Source of the DNA: Bradyrhizobium sp. SZCCHNS1050 | Lineage (GTDB): Bacteria > Pseudomonadota > Alphaproteobacteria > Rhizobiales > Xanthobacteraceae | Assembly: GCF_032484785.1 (NCBI RefSeq) | Contig: NZ_JAUETR010000001.1 | Span: forward strand, 4,529,501 to 4,593,500 | Direction of reading: 5' to 3' | DNA: 64,000 nt | Shown: positions 62,366 to 64,000 of the stretch, piece by piece | Layout: each line of letters starts with the position of its first letter | Numbering within the stretch: position 1 is the first letter of the stretch | The notes under the pieces: model-generated | Told to the model about the DNA's origin: nothing | The model's database searches: none | The model's input: the letters and a program-made list of their open reading frames with translations, nothing else | Program-made: the position numbers and the translations under genes

Positions 62366-63226
62366 ATGAGCATGATCGAGACCTCGTCGACCCTGCGCCA
62401 CACTGCCTTCGTGCTGCGCGGCAATCCGGTCACCGCTGTCGCGGCTGGCGGTGCGCTGCTGCTGGCGCTGATCGCGATCTTTGCGCCGTGGCTCGCGCCC
62501 TATGATCCGGTCGTCTCCGACGTACCGCAGGCGCTGCAGCCGCCGAGCGCGGCGCACTGGTTCGGCACCGACCAGCTCGGTCGCGATGTGCTCAGCCGCC
62601 TGATCGTCGCGAGCCGGCTCGACCTCACGATCGCGGTGACGGCGGTTGCTGTGTCCTTCGCGCTCGGCTCGGTGATCGGTGCACTCTGCGGCTATGCCGG
62701 CGGCCGGCTCGACAAGGCGGTCGGCCGCTTCGTCGACGTGCTGATGGCGTTCCCGCTGTTCGTGCTGGCGATGGCGATGGTCGCCGCGCTCGGCAATCGG
62801 GTCGAGAACATCGTGATCGCGACCGCGATCATCAACCTGCCGTTCTACATCCGCTTCGCCCGCGCCGAGGTGAACATTCGCCGCAACCTCGGCTGGGTCG
62901 AGGCCGCGCGGGCCTGCGGCGAGAGCCATGTCGCTGTCGTGCTGCGTTTCCTGCTGCCGAACGTGCTGCCGGCGATGGCGGTGCAGATGTCGCTCAATCT
63001 CGGCTGGGCGATCCTCAATGCCGCGGGCCTCTCCTTCATCGGCCTCGGCGTCAAGCCGCCGACGCCGGAATGGGGCATCATGGTCGCCGAGGGCGCCCGC
63101 TTCATCTCCACGGGGCGCTGGTGGCTGGTGGCGTTTCCCGGACTTGCGCTGATGAGCGCGGTGCTGTGCTTCAATCTGCTCGGCGACGGCCTGCGCGATA
63201 TCCTCGATCCCCGGATGCGCACATGA
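62366..63226 (+). CDS. Peptide-type ABC transporter permease (DppC-like)
   Basis: A 286-residue permease: N-terminal helix VAAGGALLLALIAIFAPWLA, PYDPVVSDVPQALQPP, the conserved HWFGTDQLGRDVLSRLI, and the EAA-type segment EAARACGESHVAVVLRFLLP. It pairs with the DppB-like subunit. A second ATG two codons later is an equal start choice. The ATPase gene follows after 46 bp. Confidence 0.94.
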   Translation: MSMIETSSTLRHTAFVLRGNPVTAVAAGGALLLALIAIFAPWLAPYDPVVSDVPQALQPPSAAHWFGTDQLGRDVLSRLIVASRLDLTIAVTAVAVSFALGSVIGALCGYAGGRLDKAVGRFVDVLMAFPLFVLAMAMVAALGNRVENIVIATAIINLPFYIRFARAEVNIRRNLGWVEAARACGESHVAVVLRFLLPNVLPAMAVQMSLNLGWAILNAAGLSFIGLGVKPPTPEWGIMVAEGARFISTGRWWLVAFPGLALMSAVLCFNLLGDGLRDILDPRMRT

Positions 63227-63272
63227 CGGGCGAATTGAAGATGATCAGCGTGGCGCATCCGAGGATGAGAAC

Positions 63273-64000
63273 GTGAGCGCACCGCTGCTCGAGGTCGAGA
63301 ACCTCAAGGTCTCCTTCTCCACCCGCCGTGGTATCGTCGAGGCCGTGCGCGGCGTGTCCCTGTCGCTCGCACCGGGTGAGATGCTTGGCCTCGTCGGCGA
63401 GAGCGGCTCCGGCAAATCGGTGACCGGCTTTGCCATCACCCATCTGCTCGACAAGGCCGGCCGCATCACCGGCGGCCGGATCCGCTTCAAGGGCCAGGAC
63501 ATCACCCGCGCCGGCGGCGCCGATCTGCGCAGCCTGCATGGTGCTGCGATGGCGATGATCTTCCAGAACCCGCGCGCGGCCCTCAATCCCATCCGTACCG
63601 TCGGCCAGCAGATTGCGGATGCGATCCTCGCGCATAGACGGCTGTCGCGGCAGGAGGCGCAGGCCGAGGCGCTGCAACTCTTGAAGGCCGTGCAGATCCG
63701 CGATCCCGAGCGGCGCATGAGCGCCTATCCGCATGAGCTCTCCGGCGGCATGTGCCAGCGGGTGATGATCGCGATCGCGATCTCCTGCAGCCCGCAGCTG
63801 CTGATCGCGGACGAGCCGACCACCGGCCTCGACGTCACCACGCAGAAGGTGGTGATGGACCTGCTCGCTCATATCGCCGCCGACCGCGGCATGGCGACGA
63901 TCCTGATCACGCATGATCTCGGGCTGGCCGCGCGCTACTGCGCGCGCGTCGTGGTGATGGAGCAGGGCAGGCTGGTCGAGGAGGCCGAGCCGCTCACGCT
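63273..64000 (+). CDS. Peptide-type ABC transporter ATP-binding protein (DppD-like), 3' end cut off
   Basis: The frame opens with GTG 63273 (GAGG 8 bases upstream) and runs off the window edge after about 242 codons. Walker [15 protein letters not shown]-loop [11 protein letters not shown], signature [15 protein letters not shown], Walker [13 protein letters not shown] and the switch His in [11 protein letters not shown] are present. The C-terminal iron-sulfur-like part of DppD-type ATPases, and probably a second ATPase gene, lie outside the window. Confidence 0.93.
   Translation, partial: MSAPLLEVENLKVSFSTRRGIVEAVRGVSLSLAPGEMLGLVGESGSGKSVTGFAITHLLDKAGRITGGRIRFKGQDITRAGGADLRSLHGAAMAMIFQNPRAALNPIRTVGQQIADAILAHRRLSRQEAQAEALQLLKAVQIRDPERRMSAYPHELSGGMCQRVMIAIAISCSPQLLIADEPTTGLDVTTQKVVMDLLAHIAADRGMATILITHDLGLAARYCARVVVMEQGRLVEEAEPLT

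Overview
The window is a high-GC alphaproteobacterial chromosome segment, and gene content and style suggest Bradyrhizobium or a close relative. The evidence is a norEF/norCBQD cluster with FixK/NnrR-type boxes, many LysR regulators, several ABC importers for organic nitrogen, and dispersed inverted-repeat elements of a kind common in that group. No phage, transposase, CRISPR array, tRNA or rRNA was recognised. The species assignment is an inference.

Layout. (1) 1-10817 is a purine block: a molybdenum hydroxylase (fused [2Fe-2S]/Mo subunit cut by the window edge, plus an FAD subunit), a divergent 8-oxoguanine-type deaminase, a complete BMP-family nucleoside/purine ABC importer, a Tsx-like outer-membrane protein and a small nucleoside/guanine deaminase. 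(2) 10948-20847 is mixed: a CDF metal transporter, a 2-keto-3-deoxygalactonate block (MFS, DeoR-type regulator, dgoK, dgoA), two small membrane proteins, a Baeyer-Villiger monooxygenase fused to an esterase, and serA. (3) 20869-25922 is a molybdenum island: a free TOBE protein, a ModE-type regulator reduced to its DNA-binding part, a DUF2478 protein, a YqeB/EF2563-type molybdenum-hydroxylase maturation protein and modABC, with three Mo-box-like palindromes. (4) 26182-29189 holds an amidase and an M20 hydrolase. (5) 29488-36324 is the nitric oxide reductase region with three FNR/FixK/NnrR-like boxes. (6) 36325-38134 is mostly non-coding and repeat-like.

(7) From 38135 to the right edge lies a large organic-nitrogen island: a creatininase-family amidohydrolase, LysR, an N-carbamoyl-D-amino acid hydrolase, an amino-acid-type ABC importer with two binding proteins, a polysaccharide-deacetylase-fold hydrolase, an amidohydrolase, the three signature genes of the URC pathway of uracil catabolism (uracil phosphoribosyltransferase, URC4/DUF1688, URC1/GTP-cyclohydrolase-II-like), a cytosine-deaminase-like enzyme, a second N-carbamoyl-D-amino acid hydrolase, a hydantoin racemase-like protein, a hydantoinase/dihydropyrimidinase, an epimerase, an SDR, a second LysR, a flavoprotein and a peptide-type ABC importer cut by the right edge.

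Taken together, the window reads as a scavenging region for purines, pyrimidines and hydantoins, with its own molybdenum supply (needed by the hydroxylase) and an NO-detoxification module. The most notable items are the URC/hydantoin island, the molybdenum island with domain shuffling and Mo-boxes, and the BVMO-esterase fusion with an altered fingerprint motif.
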